A DNA stretch of 64,000 bases from Streptomyces sp. S.PNR 29 (GTDB lineage Bacteria; Actinomycetota; Actinomycetes; Streptomycetales; Streptomycetaceae): assembly GCF_030386795.1 (NCBI RefSeq), contig NZ_JANUQM010000004.1, positions 459,630 to 523,629 on the forward strand, in the 5' to 3' direction. Made by a program: the position numbers and the translations under genes. The notes under the pieces are model-generated. The model had not been told where the DNA came from. It worked only from the letters and a program-made list of their open reading frames with translations, and did no database searches. Positions 1 through 7,938 of the stretch are shown in pieces (the first letter of the stretch is position 1; every line of letters starts with the position of its first letter).

Positions 1-1261
1 TGCCGAGGACGTCGGTCAGTTCGGTGTCCGCTTCCAGGGCGTCCAGCGCGGCCGGCAGGCTCATGGGCAGCGCGGCCGCCCTGGCGGTGTCGTAGCCGTA
101 CCCCTCCAAGGGGGCGGGGGGCTCCTCGCCGGTCAGAACCCCGAGCAGCGCGGCGGCGACCGTGCCCGCGATCAGCAGGTACGGGTTGGCGCTGGCGTCA
201 CCGAGGCGCAGTTCGAACCGGGCGCCGGAGCCGCGCTCGGGCGGGATGCGCACCATGGCGCTGCGGTTGTCCAGGCCCCAGTCGATCAGCCAGGGCGCGA
301 GGGTGTCCGGGCCGAAACGCTTGTAGGAGTTCACGGTCGGGTTGGCCAGGGCGGCCAGGGCCGGGGCGTGGGCGAGGATGCCGGCGACGGCGTGGCGTGC
401 GGTGGCGGACAGCCCGTACGGCCCGGCGGGATCGTCGAAGGCGTTACCGGCGCCTTCCTCGTCGGAGCTGTCGCATGACAGATGGAGGTGGAAACCGGAG
501 CCGCCGGCGTCGTTGAACGGCTTGGCCATGAAGGTGGCGAGTTTCCCCTCCTTCCGGGCCAGCTCCTTGATCGCCGACTTGTAGCGGAAGGCGCGGTCCG
601 CGGCGGACAGGGCGTCGGAGTGGGTGAGGTTGATCTCGAACTGGCCGCCGTCGAACTCGTGGTTTCCGCTGGTCACGCCGATGTTCATGTCCCGCAGCAG
701 ACGCAGCGTACGCAGCAGGTGATTGTCGCCGTCGGCGCGCAGACCGGCGGTGTAGACGACGCCGGCGGCGCCCGAGTAACGCTTCCAGCCGCTCGGGGAG
801 GCCGGGTCCTCGTCGCAGAGGAAGTACTCGAGCTCGGGGCCGACCACCGGACGCAGGCCGTGTTCGGCACACCGGGCGAGGACGGTGCGCAGCAGATCGC
901 GGGGTGACTCCGGTGCGGGCAGGCCGGTGGCCGGGTCGGTGACGTCGGCGAGGCAGGAGGCGACGCCGGGTTCCCAGGGGAGGGGGACCAGGGTGTCCAG
1001 GTCCGGCCGCACGGTGATGTCGGGCAGGCCGGCGTCGAGACCGCCGGAGACGGGGACCACGTCGCCCTGGGGGCTGGTGTGGTAGACGGCCCGGCAGAAG
1101 GCCAGGCCGTGGTCACACGCCGACGGCAGGTGGTCCAGCAGGATGTCGCGTGCACGGTCGGCGCCGATGAGGTCGGGATAGGTCACGCGCACCACGTCGA
1201 TGCCCTCGGCGGCGAGCCGCTGCATGTGCTGACGGAGGCTGGGGGTTGGGGCTGCGCTCAC
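1..1261 (-). CDS. Glutamine synthetase-like gamma-glutamyl-amine ligase, C-terminus off window
   Basis: Type I glutamine synthetase fold enzyme that probably ligates glutamate to an amine at the cost of ATP (PuuA/GlnA3/GlnA4-like) rather than to ammonia. Seen: a metal-binding PELEYF motif, NHEFDGGQFEIN, a GSGFHLHLS segment in place of the usual GSGxHxHxS, and a C-terminal ARFELRLGDASANPYL block. The GTG start (1259-1261) follows a GAGGAGA ribosome site. The last residues lie beyond base 1. It is divergent from the ferredoxin/ring-cleavage operon. With the permease, aldehyde dehydrogenase and gamma-glutamyl hydrolase further on, it makes a puu-type set. The substrate is unknown; the neighbours suggest an aromatic amine. 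Ordinary ammonia-assimilating GS is less likely given the context. Confidence 0.85.
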   Translation of the reverse strand, partial: MSAAPTPSLRQHMQRLAAEGIDVVRVTYPDLIGADRARDILLDHLPSACDHGLAFCRAVYHTSPQGDVVPVSGGLDAGLPDITVRPDLDTLVPLPWEPGVASCLADVTDPATGLPAPESPRDLLRTVLARCAEHGLRPVVGPELEYFLCDEDPASPSGWKRYSGAAGVVYTAGLRADGDNHLLRTLRLLRDMNIGVTSGNHEFDGGQFEINLTHSDALSAADRAFRYKSAIKELARKEGKLATFMAKPFNDAGGSGFHLHLSCDSSDEEGAGNAFDDPAGPYGLSATARHAVAGILAHAPALAALANPTVNSYKRFGPDTLAPWLIDWGLDNRSAMVRIPPERGSGARFELRLGDASANPYLLIAGTVAAALLGVLTGEEPPAPLEGYGYDTARAAALPMSLPAALDALEADTELTDVLG

Positions 1262-1347
1262 CGATGTCTCCTCGGGCGCTAGGGGTGTGGATCGTGAGGG
1301 GGAGTCAGAGGGCCGGTACGGATGGGGGCGCGGCGTACGGACGGCTT

Positions 1348-1361
1348 GTTTGGCGCCAAAC
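1348..1361. promoter_or_regulatory. Operator-like perfect palindrome GTTTGGCGCCAAAC
   Basis: A perfect 14-base palindrome directly downstream of the predicted -10 of the glutamine synthetase-like gene. A variant, TTTGGAGCCAAA, sits at the equivalent place in the opposite promoter (1455-1466), and TTTGGCCTAAA lies before the permease (9730-9740). The binding protein is unknown; the TetR-type regulator at 7108 is a candidate. Confidence 0.6.
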
Positions 1362-1388
1362 GGTATGAGCGCTGCGGACGCCCCGCAA
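1360..1388 (-). promoter_or_regulatory. Predicted sigma70-type promoter of the glutamine synthetase-like gene
   Basis: On the minus strand TTGCGG (1388-1383) and TACCGT (1365-1360) are 17 bases apart. The -10 box abuts the TTTGGCGCCAAA palindrome, so bound protein would cover the transcription start. The boxes are imperfect; the call rests on spacing and on symmetry with the opposite promoter. Confidence 0.5.
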
Positions 1389-1404
1389 GGGGGGCAGGAA
1401 AAAA

Positions 1405-1420
1405 ATTATCCGCATGGATA
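1405..1420. promoter_or_regulatory. Inverted repeat TATCC-N4-GGATA between the divergent promoters
   Basis: TATCC (1407-1411) and GGATA (1416-1420) are separated by GCAT and preceded by AT. The repeat lies between the two -35 boxes. A longer version, GAATTATCC-N4-GGATAATTC, overlaps the P450 promoter (7833-7854). The shared site suggests one regulator for both transcripts. Confidence 0.55.
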
Positions 1421-1424
1421 GGTA

Positions 1425-1453
1425 TTGACCAGGGTCAGGTGGCTTCCTATGTT
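1425..1453 (+). promoter_or_regulatory. Predicted sigma70-type promoter of the ferredoxin/ring-cleavage operon
   Basis: TTGACC (1425-1430) and TATGTT (1448-1453) are 17 bases apart, a good match to the housekeeping consensus. The start site would fall inside the following TTTGGAGCCAAA element. The leader to the first gene is about 120 bases. Confidence 0.6.
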
Positions 1454-1454
1454 G

Positions 1455-1466
1455 TTTGGAGCCAAA
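1455..1466. promoter_or_regulatory. Operator-like near-palindrome TTTGGAGCCAAA
   Basis: It differs from the perfect TTTGGCGCCAAA element at one central base and lies one base after the -10 box of the operon promoter, the same relative position as its partner has on the other strand. Confidence 0.55.
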
Positions 1467-1581
1467 TGAGTAAGGGTGCGGTCAGTCGCCGAACCCTTGG
1501 CCGGGGCCCGGTCGACGACGGTCGGGCCCCTCTTCCTCCCTTCACCCCCGCCCCGATGCCCTCACTTCAGGAGGACCGGCC

Positions 1582-1770
1582 ATGAAGGTCGTCGTCGACA
1601 TGAACAAGTGCCAGGACCACGGCCAGTGCGTCTTCGCCGCCCCCGATGTCTTCTCCATGGACGACAGCGGCCACCTGGCCTACGTCCCCGACCCCGACGA
1701 CGCGCTGCGCGACGAGGTCGAGGAAGCCGCCGACGTGTGTCCGCTCCAGGCCATCCGTATCGAGGGCTGA
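1582..1770 (+). CDS. Ferredoxin with CxxHxxC cluster motif (P450 redox partner type)
   Basis: A 62-residue ferredoxin. Cluster ligands run C9-Q-D-H12-G-Q-C15 with a C-terminal VCPLQAI, so the second cysteine of the usual CxxCxxC is histidine. Ferredoxins with this CxxHxxC...CP pattern are known as partners of bacterial P450s. The ATG follows AGGAGG with good spacing. It is the first gene of the operon and ends two bases before the reductase. A close paralogue is at 9169. It probably carries electrons from the next-encoded reductase to the P450 at 7939. Confidence 0.9.
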   Translation: MKVVVDMNKCQDHGQCVFAAPDVFSMDDSGHLAYVPDPDDALRDEVEEAADVCPLQAIRIEG

Positions 1771-1772
1771 CC

Positions 1773-3002
1773 ATGACGTCGAGGAGTGCACGCATCGTCG
1801 TGGCCGGCGCCTCCATGGCCGGCCTGCGCGCGGCCGAGCAACTGCGGGCCGCCGGCTGGACCGAAGGCATCACGCTCGTCGGTGACGAGCCGCACATGCC
1901 CTACAACCGGCCGCCCCTGTCCAAGGAGGTCCTGGCCGGCAAGGCCGCCTTCGAGTCGCTCTCCTTCCGCCCGCGGGCGAGCGTGGCCGACGCGGAGTGG
2001 CGGCTGGGCACCAAGGTCGTCGCCGCGCGGCTCGCGGAGAACATCGTCGAGTTCGACGACGGCGAGGCACTCTCGTACGACGGTCTGGTCGTCGCCACCG
2101 GAATGCGGCCCCGGCGCCTGCGCTGCCCCGGCCCGCTCGCGGGCCGGCACACGGTCCGCACCATCGACGACGCGCAGGGCCTGCGGCAGGCCCTGACCAG
2201 GCCCGGAACCCGGGTGGTCGTCGTCGGAGGCGGCTTCATCGGCTGCGAGGTCGCCGCCACCGCCGTCGCTCTGGGCGCCCGCGAGGTGACCGTCGTCGAC
2301 CCGCTGCCTCTGCCGATGGTCGGCCCCCTCGGCGAGCTCCTCGCCGGGGCCTTGCTGAAGCGACACGAAGAGCGCGGTGTGCGCTTCGCCCTCGGCACGG
2401 GCGTGACCGGCTTCACCGGCGACGACCATGTCACCGGCGTCGCTCTCGGCGACGGCACCGTCCTGCCCGCCGACGTGGTGGTCGAGTCGGTCGGCTCGGT
2501 CGCCAACACCGAGTGGCTGGACGGCAACGGCCTCGACCTGAGCGACGGCGTGCTCACCGACGAGCACCTGCGCGTCGGCGGACGGCCCGACGTGGTGGCC
2601 GTCGGCGATGTCGCCCGCTTCCCCAACGCCCGCTACGACGGCGTACCGCGCCGTGTGGAGCACTGGTGCATCCCCACGGACACCGCCAAGCACGCCGCGA
2701 AGACCCTCGTCGCCCACCTGACCGGCGCCGGCCACGACCTGTCCCCGTTCGCGCCGCTGCCCACCTTCTGGAGCGACCAGCACGACTTCCGCCTGCAGTC
2801 CTTCGGGGCACCGGTACTCGGCAAGGAGGACGTGCGCGTACTCGAAGGCGACCTCGACGGTGACGTCGTCGTCGGCTACCACGCCGGCGGCCGGCCGGCC
2901 GGTGTCGTCGCCTTGGGCGGTCAGGCCGCGGCGGCCGCCGCCTCCCGCTACCGCGCCGAACTGCTCAAGCAGCCCGCCCTCACCCCTCAAGGACTTTGCT
3001 GA
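1773..3002 (+). CDS. FAD/NAD(P)-dependent ferredoxin reductase
   Basis: A 409-residue class of rubredoxin/putidaredoxin-reductase-like flavoproteins that pass electrons from NAD(P)H to a ferredoxin. Seen: an N-terminal FAD-binding GASMAG, the YNRPPLSKE segment typical of this family, a second dinucleotide fold VVGGGFIGCEVA for the nicotinamide cofactor at about residues 145-156, and a C-terminal AVGDVA. The ATG at 1773 lies two bases after the ferredoxin stop, so the pair is co-translated. The ferredoxin-reductase-P450 set forms a class I three-component P450 system. Length is normal. Confidence 0.9.
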   Translation: MTSRSARIVVAGASMAGLRAAEQLRAAGWTEGITLVGDEPHMPYNRPPLSKEVLAGKAAFESLSFRPRASVADAEWRLGTKVVAARLAENIVEFDDGEALSYDGLVVATGMRPRRLRCPGPLAGRHTVRTIDDAQGLRQALTRPGTRVVVVGGGFIGCEVAATAVALGAREVTVVDPLPLPMVGPLGELLAGALLKRHEERGVRFALGTGVTGFTGDDHVTGVALGDGTVLPADVVVESVGSVANTEWLDGNGLDLSDGVLTDEHLRVGGRPDVVAVGDVARFPNARYDGVPRRVEHWCIPTDTAKHAAKTLVAHLTGAGHDLSPFAPLPTFWSDQHDFRLQSFGAPVLGKEDVRVLEGDLDGDVVVGYHAGGRPAGVVALGGQAAAAAASRYRAELLKQPALTPQGLC

Positions 3003-3003
3003 C

Positions 3004-3810
3004 ATGACCACCGTCCGTGGATTCTTCTTCCCCAAGACGGCGAGCGGAGCCTCGTCGCTGATCCCCTCGCCGCCCTGGCGGTACTCCGGTGACCTGCTCA
3101 CAGTCGAGTACCGCACCGACCCGTCACGCGTGCGCGAACTGCTTCCCGAGCCGCTGGAACTCGCCGACGAGGACCCCGGCGCTGTGGCGCTGATCTGGGC
3201 CGACTGGCAGTCCTGCTCGGCGTCCGGCGCGGAGTTGCTCGATCCCGTGCTCTCCCAGTACAAGGAGGCCTTCGCAGTCGTCCGCTGCCAGTACCGGGGA
3301 CAGACCTACTCGCGCTGCGTCTACATCTGGGTCGACAAGGACTTCGCCATCGCGCGCGGCCTGCACCAGGGCTACCCGAAGAAGCTCGGTTCGATCCACC
3401 AGACCCGCCCGCACCCGTACGGCCCCGCGCCGCGCATCGAGGCGGGGGCCCGATTCGGCGCCACGCTCGCCGCCGCCGACCGGCGCCTCGCCCAGGCCGT
3501 GGTCACCCTGCGCGAGCTGTCGGAGACGAACGGCTTCGTCAACGCCCACCCGATGGCCCACCACCGCTGGCTGCCCTCCATCGAGAAGGGCAAGGGCCTC
3601 GCTCTCGACGAGCTGATCGAGTCGGGCGCCGCGTCCTTCGAGGCGGGACAGGCCTGGCGCGGCGACGCCGAGCTGGAGCTGTTCGAGGCGCCCACCGAAG
3701 AACTGGCCCGCCTGGAGATCCGCGAGCCGATCGCCGCCTACTACCGCCAGGTCGGCGTCGTCTGGGACGGCGGCCGACTGCTGGAATCCGGCACCTCCGG
3801 CGCCGAGTAG
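3004..3810 (+). CDS. Acetoacetate decarboxylase-family protein
   Basis: A 268-residue protein of the acetoacetate decarboxylase superfamily, which covers true decarboxylases as well as hydratases and aldolases that use a Schiff-base lysine. The GYPKKLG segment (about residues 124-130) resembles the adjacent lysine pair of the active site. It starts one base after the reductase stop. In a ring-cleavage operon it might act on an oxo acid from a cleaved ring, but the substrate cannot be read from sequence. Family membership is firm; role is inferred. Confidence 0.75.
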   Translation: MTTVRGFFFPKTASGASSLIPSPPWRYSGDLLTVEYRTDPSRVRELLPEPLELADEDPGAVALIWADWQSCSASGAELLDPVLSQYKEAFAVVRCQYRGQTYSRCVYIWVDKDFAIARGLHQGYPKKLGSIHQTRPHPYGPAPRIEAGARFGATLAAADRRLAQAVVTLRELSETNGFVNAHPMAHHRWLPSIEKGKGLALDELIESGAASFEAGQAWRGDAELELFEAPTEELARLEIREPIAAYYRQVGVVWDGGRLLESGTSGAE

Positions 3811-3844
3811 ACCCCACCACCTCGTGAGACCGGAGGAACAGAGC

Positions 3845-5308
3845 ATGAGCGAACACACCATCACCGTGGCTGGGGTCGCCGTCGACACCCGGCACTGGAT
3901 CGGCGGCGAGCGCGTCGCCTCGACACAGACGTTCGAGGACGTCTCGCCCATCGACGGCGACACGATCGGCCACATCTCCCGGGGCACGGCCATGGAGGCG
4001 GCCGCCGCCGTGGCCGCCGCGAGGGCCGCGTTCCCCGCCTGGGCCGCCACCTCCCGCGCGCAGCGCGCCCGCATCCTGCACGCGATCGCCGACGGGGTCG
4101 AGAAGCGGATCGAAGAGCTCGCCATCGTCGAGACCACCGACAACGGAGCCCTTCTGCGCTCCCACCGCCGCGGAGTGATGCCGCGCGTGGCGCACAACTT
4201 CCGCTTCTTCGCGGACTGGCTGCTCCAGCTGGAGCACGAGGACTTCCAGACGCGGGGCCACACCAACCACGTCACCTGGGACCCGGCGGGCCCCTGTGTC
4301 CTGATCACCCCGTGGAACGCCCCGCTCATGCTGGCCACCTGGAAGATCGCGCCCGCCCTTGCCGCCGGCAACACGGTCGTCCTCAAGCCCGCCGAGTGGT
4401 CGCCGCTGACCGCCTCCCTGCTGGCCGACATCGCCGCCGAGGCCGGGCTCCCGGCAGGTGTCCTCAACGTCGTCCAGGGCTACGGCTCCGAGATCGGCGA
4501 CGCGCTGACCTCGCATCCGGACGTGCGCCGCATCAGCTTCACCGGCTCGGTGCCCACGGCCAAGCGCATCGCGGAATCGGCGGCCGCGAACCTCACGCCC
4601 CTGAGTCTCGAACTGGGGGGCAAGTCGCCGCTGCTGGTGTTCGCCGACGCGGACCTGGACCTTGCCGTCGACCTGGCGGTGGAGCAGTACGACAACGCCG
4701 GCCAGGTGTGTCTGGCGGGCACCCGGCTGCTGGTCGAGGAGTCGGTTGCGGAGGAGTTCACGCGCCGGTTCGTCGAGAGGGCGAGCGCGCTGAAGCAGGG
4801 TGATCCGCGCGACGAGGCCACCGACATCGGGCCCAACATCCACCCCCGCCAGCTGGAGAAGATCGACGGCTTCGTCCAGCGGGCCGTGGCGGCCGGGGCC
4901 CGCGCGGTGATCGGCGGGCACCGGGGGGACGGCCAGTACTACGCGCCCACCCTGCTCACCGATGTCGACCAGGATGCGGAGATCGTGCAGGAGGAGGTCT
5001 TCGGCCCGGTCCTGACGCTGCAGACCTTCGCCGACGAGCACGAGGCGGTCCGGCTGGCCAACGGCACCCGCTTCGGGCTGGCCGCCACCGTCGCCACCGG
5101 CGACCCGGAGCGCGCCGAACGCGTCACCGGGCAGCTCGTCGCGGGCACGGTCTGGGTCAACTGCTTCTTCGTCCGCGATCTGCAGGCCCCCTTCGGCGGC
5201 TCCCGGCTCTCCGGCGTCGGCCGCGAGGGCGGCACCTGGAGCTTCGACTTCTACTGCGACCTGAAGAACACGGTCACCGCACCGAACGGATGGACAAACC
5301 ATGGGTGA
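3845..5308 (+). CDS. Aldehyde dehydrogenase, HpaE-like
   Basis: A 487-residue NAD(P)-dependent aldehyde dehydrogenase. Seen: the proton-relay ITPWNAP region, the FTGSVPTAK turn of the nucleotide fold, LELGGKSP with the general-base glutamate, and the catalytic cysteine in NAGQVCLAG (Cys289). The ATG at 3845 follows GGAGGAA. It overlaps the next gene by 8 bases. Standing before an HpaD-like dioxygenase and an HpaG-like enzyme, it most likely oxidises a ring-cleavage semialdehyde, as 5-carboxymethyl-2-hydroxymuconate semialdehyde dehydrogenase does. A general aldehyde substrate cannot be excluded. Confidence 0.88.
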   Translation: MSEHTITVAGVAVDTRHWIGGERVASTQTFEDVSPIDGDTIGHISRGTAMEAAAAVAAARAAFPAWAATSRAQRARILHAIADGVEKRIEELAIVETTDNGALLRSHRRGVMPRVAHNFRFFADWLLQLEHEDFQTRGHTNHVTWDPAGPCVLITPWNAPLMLATWKIAPALAAGNTVVLKPAEWSPLTASLLADIAAEAGLPAGVLNVVQGYGSEIGDALTSHPDVRRISFTGSVPTAKRIAESAAANLTPLSLELGGKSPLLVFADADLDLAVDLAVEQYDNAGQVCLAGTRLLVEESVAEEFTRRFVERASALKQGDPRDEATDIGPNIHPRQLEKIDGFVQRAVAAGARAVIGGHRGDGQYYAPTLLTDVDQDAEIVQEEVFGPVLTLQTFADEHEAVRLANGTRFGLAATVATGDPERAERVTGQLVAGTVWVNCFFVRDLQAPFGGSRLSGVGREGGTWSFDFYCDLKNTVTAPNGWTNHG

Positions 5309-6221
5309 GATCGTCGGGGCGGGCCTCCTCGCCCACGTCCCCACCATCGTGCTGCCCGAGGAGACCCGGCTGGAGCTCAACCAGGGCAAGGAGATCACCC
5401 TCGTCACGGGCCTGAACCAGCTCCGGAAGGACGTCTTCGAGCGGGACGACTACGACACCGTCGTGGTTCTCGACTCGCACTGGGCGACCACGGTCGAGTT
5501 CGTGGTGACCGCGCAAGCGCGGCGGGCGGGGTTGTTCACCTCCGAGGAGCTGCCGCGCGGTATGTGCCGGATGCCGTACGACTTCCCCGGTGATCCCGAC
5601 CTGGCCCACAACATCGAGAAGTTCGCGGACAAACACGGCACCTGGATCACCGCGATCGATGACGAGTACCTGCCGGTCTACTACGCCACCATCAACCTCT
5701 GGAAGTTCCTCGGCGAGGGCCTGCCCGACAAGCGGTGGGTGACCATCGGTGTGTGCCAGACCGGCGACATGGAGGACCACCTGCGGCTCGGCCGCGCCCT
5801 GGCGGACGGTATCGCCGCCACCCCGGGGCGGCGCGTGCTGCTGATCGCCTCCGGAGCCCTGTCGCACACGTTCTGGCCGCTGCGCGAACTGCGCGACCAC
5901 GAGGCCAGCGACCCGGTGCACATCCGCACGCCCGAGGCCCGGGCGGCCGACGAGGAGCGCATCGCCTGGTTCAAGGAGGGCCGCCACGACCGGGTCCTGG
6001 ACACCATGGACGAGTTCTGGAAGTACAAGCCGGAGGCGAAGTTCTTCCACTACCTGATGATGGCCGGCGCCCTCGGCGAGCGTGCCTGCGTGGCGAGGGC
6101 CCGTCAGTACGGCGAGTACGAGAACTCGATCGGCACCGGCCAGGTGCACCTCTGGTTCGACCGCCCCGAGGGCGGCTGGACCGCATCCCACACCCCCGTA
6201 CAGGAGTCCGCCCATGCCTGA
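5301..6221 (+). CDS. Class III extradiol ring-cleavage dioxygenase, HpaD-like
   Basis: A 306-residue LigB-superfamily enzyme resembling 3,4-dihydroxyphenylacetate 2,3-dioxygenase of the E. coli HpaD type, which opens a catechol ring next to the hydroxyls using non-haem Fe(II). Seen: an N-terminal HVPTIVLPE with a likely iron-ligand histidine, VVLDSHWATT with a second histidine, SGALSHTFWP, and the C-terminal GTGQVHLWF shared with HpaD. It overlaps the dehydrogenase upstream and the FAH-family gene downstream by 8 bases each, a tight co-translated block. Exact substrate not determinable. Confidence 0.85.
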   Translation: MGEIVGAGLLAHVPTIVLPEETRLELNQGKEITLVTGLNQLRKDVFERDDYDTVVVLDSHWATTVEFVVTAQARRAGLFTSEELPRGMCRMPYDFPGDPDLAHNIEKFADKHGTWITAIDDEYLPVYYATINLWKFLGEGLPDKRWVTIGVCQTGDMEDHLRLGRALADGIAATPGRRVLLIASGALSHTFWPLRELRDHEASDPVHIRTPEARAADEERIAWFKEGRHDRVLDTMDEFWKYKPEAKFFHYLMMAGALGERACVARARQYGEYENSIGTGQVHLWFDRPEGGWTASHTPVQESAHA

Positions 6222-7059
6222 GTACCGCCGCATCCTGCTCGACGGCGCCGCTGTCCAGGTGACCGTCGACGGTGACGAGCTGGTCGCCGGGGACGGCCGC
6301 CGCGTCAAGACGGAGGACGCGCAGCACCTGCCCCCGGTCGTCCCCTCCAAGGTGATCGCCGTCCACCTCAACCACCGCAGCCGTGTCGACGAGTTCCGGA
6401 TCGACCTCCCCGACACCCCCACCTACTTCCACAAGCCCACCTCCGCCCTCAACTCCCACAAGGGCGCCGTCGTCCGCCCCGAGGGCTGCAAGTGGCTCAA
6501 CTACGAGGGCGAGGTCGCCATCGTCATCGGGAGGACCGCGCGCAACATCTCCCCGGCCGAAGCGGGCGAGTACATCGCCGGCTACACCGTCGCCAACGAC
6601 TACGGACTGCACGACTTCCGCGACACCGACGCCGGCTCCATGCTCCGGGTCAAGGGCTCCGACACCCTCTGCCCGCTCGGCCCCGGCCTGGTCACCGACT
6701 GGGACTTCCACGGCAAGCGGCTGCGGACGTACGTCAACGGCGAGGTCGTCCAGGACGGTTCGACCGACGAGATGAAGTGGGACATGCACTACCTCGTCGC
6801 CGACATCGCCCGCACCATCACCCTCTACCCGGGCGACGTCCTCCTGTCCGGCACCCCCGCCAACTCCCGCCCCGTGCGGCCCGGTGACGTCGTCGAGGTC
6901 GAGGTGGAGGGCCTCGGGCGGCTCACCAACCACATCGTCACCGGCCCGACCCCCGTCCGCGCCGACGTCGGCGCCCAGCCCACCGAATCGGAGGAGGTGC
7001 TGTCCACCGCGCTCGGCGGCGACTGGGAGTTCCGCGGCATCCGCCCGCCGAAGCGGTGA
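6214..7059 (+). CDS. Fumarylacetoacetate hydrolase-family enzyme, HpaG-like
   Basis: A 281-residue FAH-fold enzyme of the isomerase/decarboxylase kind (2-hydroxyhepta-2,4-dienedioate isomerase or related hydrolases). Seen: KVIAVHLNHRSR at about residue 50, YFHKPTSALNSH, the metal-binding LNYEGEVAIVIGR segment, GYTVANDYGLHDFR, and LYPGDVLLSGTPAN near the C-terminus. It is the last gene of the tightly packed ring-cleavage block, where it would process the acid made by the aldehyde dehydrogenase. Length is typical for the family; no obvious defects. Confidence 0.87.
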   Translation: MPEYRRILLDGAAVQVTVDGDELVAGDGRRVKTEDAQHLPPVVPSKVIAVHLNHRSRVDEFRIDLPDTPTYFHKPTSALNSHKGAVVRPEGCKWLNYEGEVAIVIGRTARNISPAEAGEYIAGYTVANDYGLHDFRDTDAGSMLRVKGSDTLCPLGPGLVTDWDFHGKRLRTYVNGEVVQDGSTDEMKWDMHYLVADIARTITLYPGDVLLSGTPANSRPVRPGDVVEVEVEGLGRLTNHIVTGPTPVRADVGAQPTESEEVLSTALGGDWEFRGIRPPKR

Positions 7060-7107
7060 CGCCATGCGGCGGCCTGCCGGTCCCGGCGTACGGGTAAGGT
7101 CGCGCTC

Positions 7108-7710
7108 ATGAGCGATTCCTCCGACAAGCCCCCGGCCAGGCCCCGCAAGCGGGTGGACTACGGGACCGGCCGTGAGGCCCTGCTCAACGCGGCCGTGCGC
7201 GTGGTGGCCCGGGGCGGGCTGCGCAAGCTCACCTATCGCGCCGTCGCGGAGGAGGCGGGTGTCACGCACGGGCTCGTGGTGCACCACTTCGGTTCCCGGG
7301 ACGCGCTCATCGAGGCAGCCCTCGAACACGCGGTGCGCACCAGCGCGAGTACGAGCTCGCTGGAACCCGGCACGGGCGACATCGCGGACTTCGCGGCGGG
7401 ACTGGCGGACATGGTCACGCGTGAGCCGGCCCTGCAGACGTTCCAGTACGAGCTCATGCTCGAGTCCCGGCGCAGGCCCGAGCTGCTGCCGCAGATCCGC
7501 GCGCTGTACGACGAGTACTTCCAGGCCACGGAGAGGGAACTGTCCCGCAGCCTGCCCGAAGGCACCAGCCCTGCCCTGACCCGGCTCGTCTTCGCCGCCC
7601 TGGAAGGTCTCGTACTGCATCAGCTGATCCTCGATGAGCCGGACGTCACCGAGGCCGCGCTGAAGGAGCTGCGGTCACTGCTGACCCGGAAGCCTGGAGC
7701 GGCAGAGTAG
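7108..7710 (+). CDS. TetR-family transcriptional regulator
   Basis: A 200-residue regulator. The N-terminal helix-turn-helix includes AVAEEAGVTHGLVVHHFGSRDALI (residues about 46-69). The C-terminal half holds an [15 protein letters not shown] block that recurs in the truncated gene at 14845-15184, showing a second family member once existed here. It follows the ring-cleavage operon by 48 bases and ends at a strong terminator. Natural candidate for binding the inverted repeats at 1348-1466, 7833-7854 and 9729-9742. Confidence 0.85.
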   Translation: MSDSSDKPPARPRKRVDYGTGREALLNAAVRVVARGGLRKLTYRAVAEEAGVTHGLVVHHFGSRDALIEAALEHAVRTSASTSSLEPGTGDIADFAAGLADMVTREPALQTFQYELMLESRRRPELLPQIRALYDEYFQATERELSRSLPEGTSPALTRLVFAALEGLVLHQLILDEPDVTEAALKELRSLLTRKPGAAE

Positions 7711-7748
7711 CCGCCCATGTCGTTGTCCCTGCCATAACAGCAGGTCAG

Positions 7749-7783
7749 GACGAGTCCCCGTCGCCCGGCGACGGGGACTCGTC
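7749..7783 (+). terminator. Strong hairpin terminator after tetR
   Basis: A 16-base perfect stem (GACGAGTCCCCGTCGC and its complement) around a CCG loop, followed by TGTTT. It separates the ring-cleavage/tetR transcript from the P450 promoter. Confidence 0.8.
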
Positions 7784-7826
7784 TGTTTCAGGCGGCGTAA
7801 AGAGTTGATTACCTGCCCGCGAAGTA

Positions 7827-7854
7827 TTGACGGAATTATCCGAGTGGATAATTC
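7827..7854 (+). promoter_or_regulatory. P450 promoter overlapped by a 9-4-9 perfect inverted repeat
   Basis: TTGACG (7827-7832) is followed directly by GAATTATCC-GAGT-GGATAATTC (7833-7854), whose right arm supplies the -10-like TAATTC. A protein on the repeat would block the polymerase. The core TATCC-N4-GGATA matches the site at 1407-1420. Confidence 0.65.
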
Positions 7855-7938
7855 TCGCGGTGCAGGGCCACTGGCCGCCTCCCCTTTGCCACTCCCGGCT
7901 TCCCTCCGCCTCGCGCCCGATACGAGGAGTGCCTCGCC

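Noticed and set aside
1680..3263. A 527-residue reverse-strand open frame across the ferredoxin-reductase gene
   Set aside because: It is a shadow of the high-GC coding frame: composition rich in Gly, Ala, Val and Asp without any domain, while the forward frame has clear FAD and NAD motifs.
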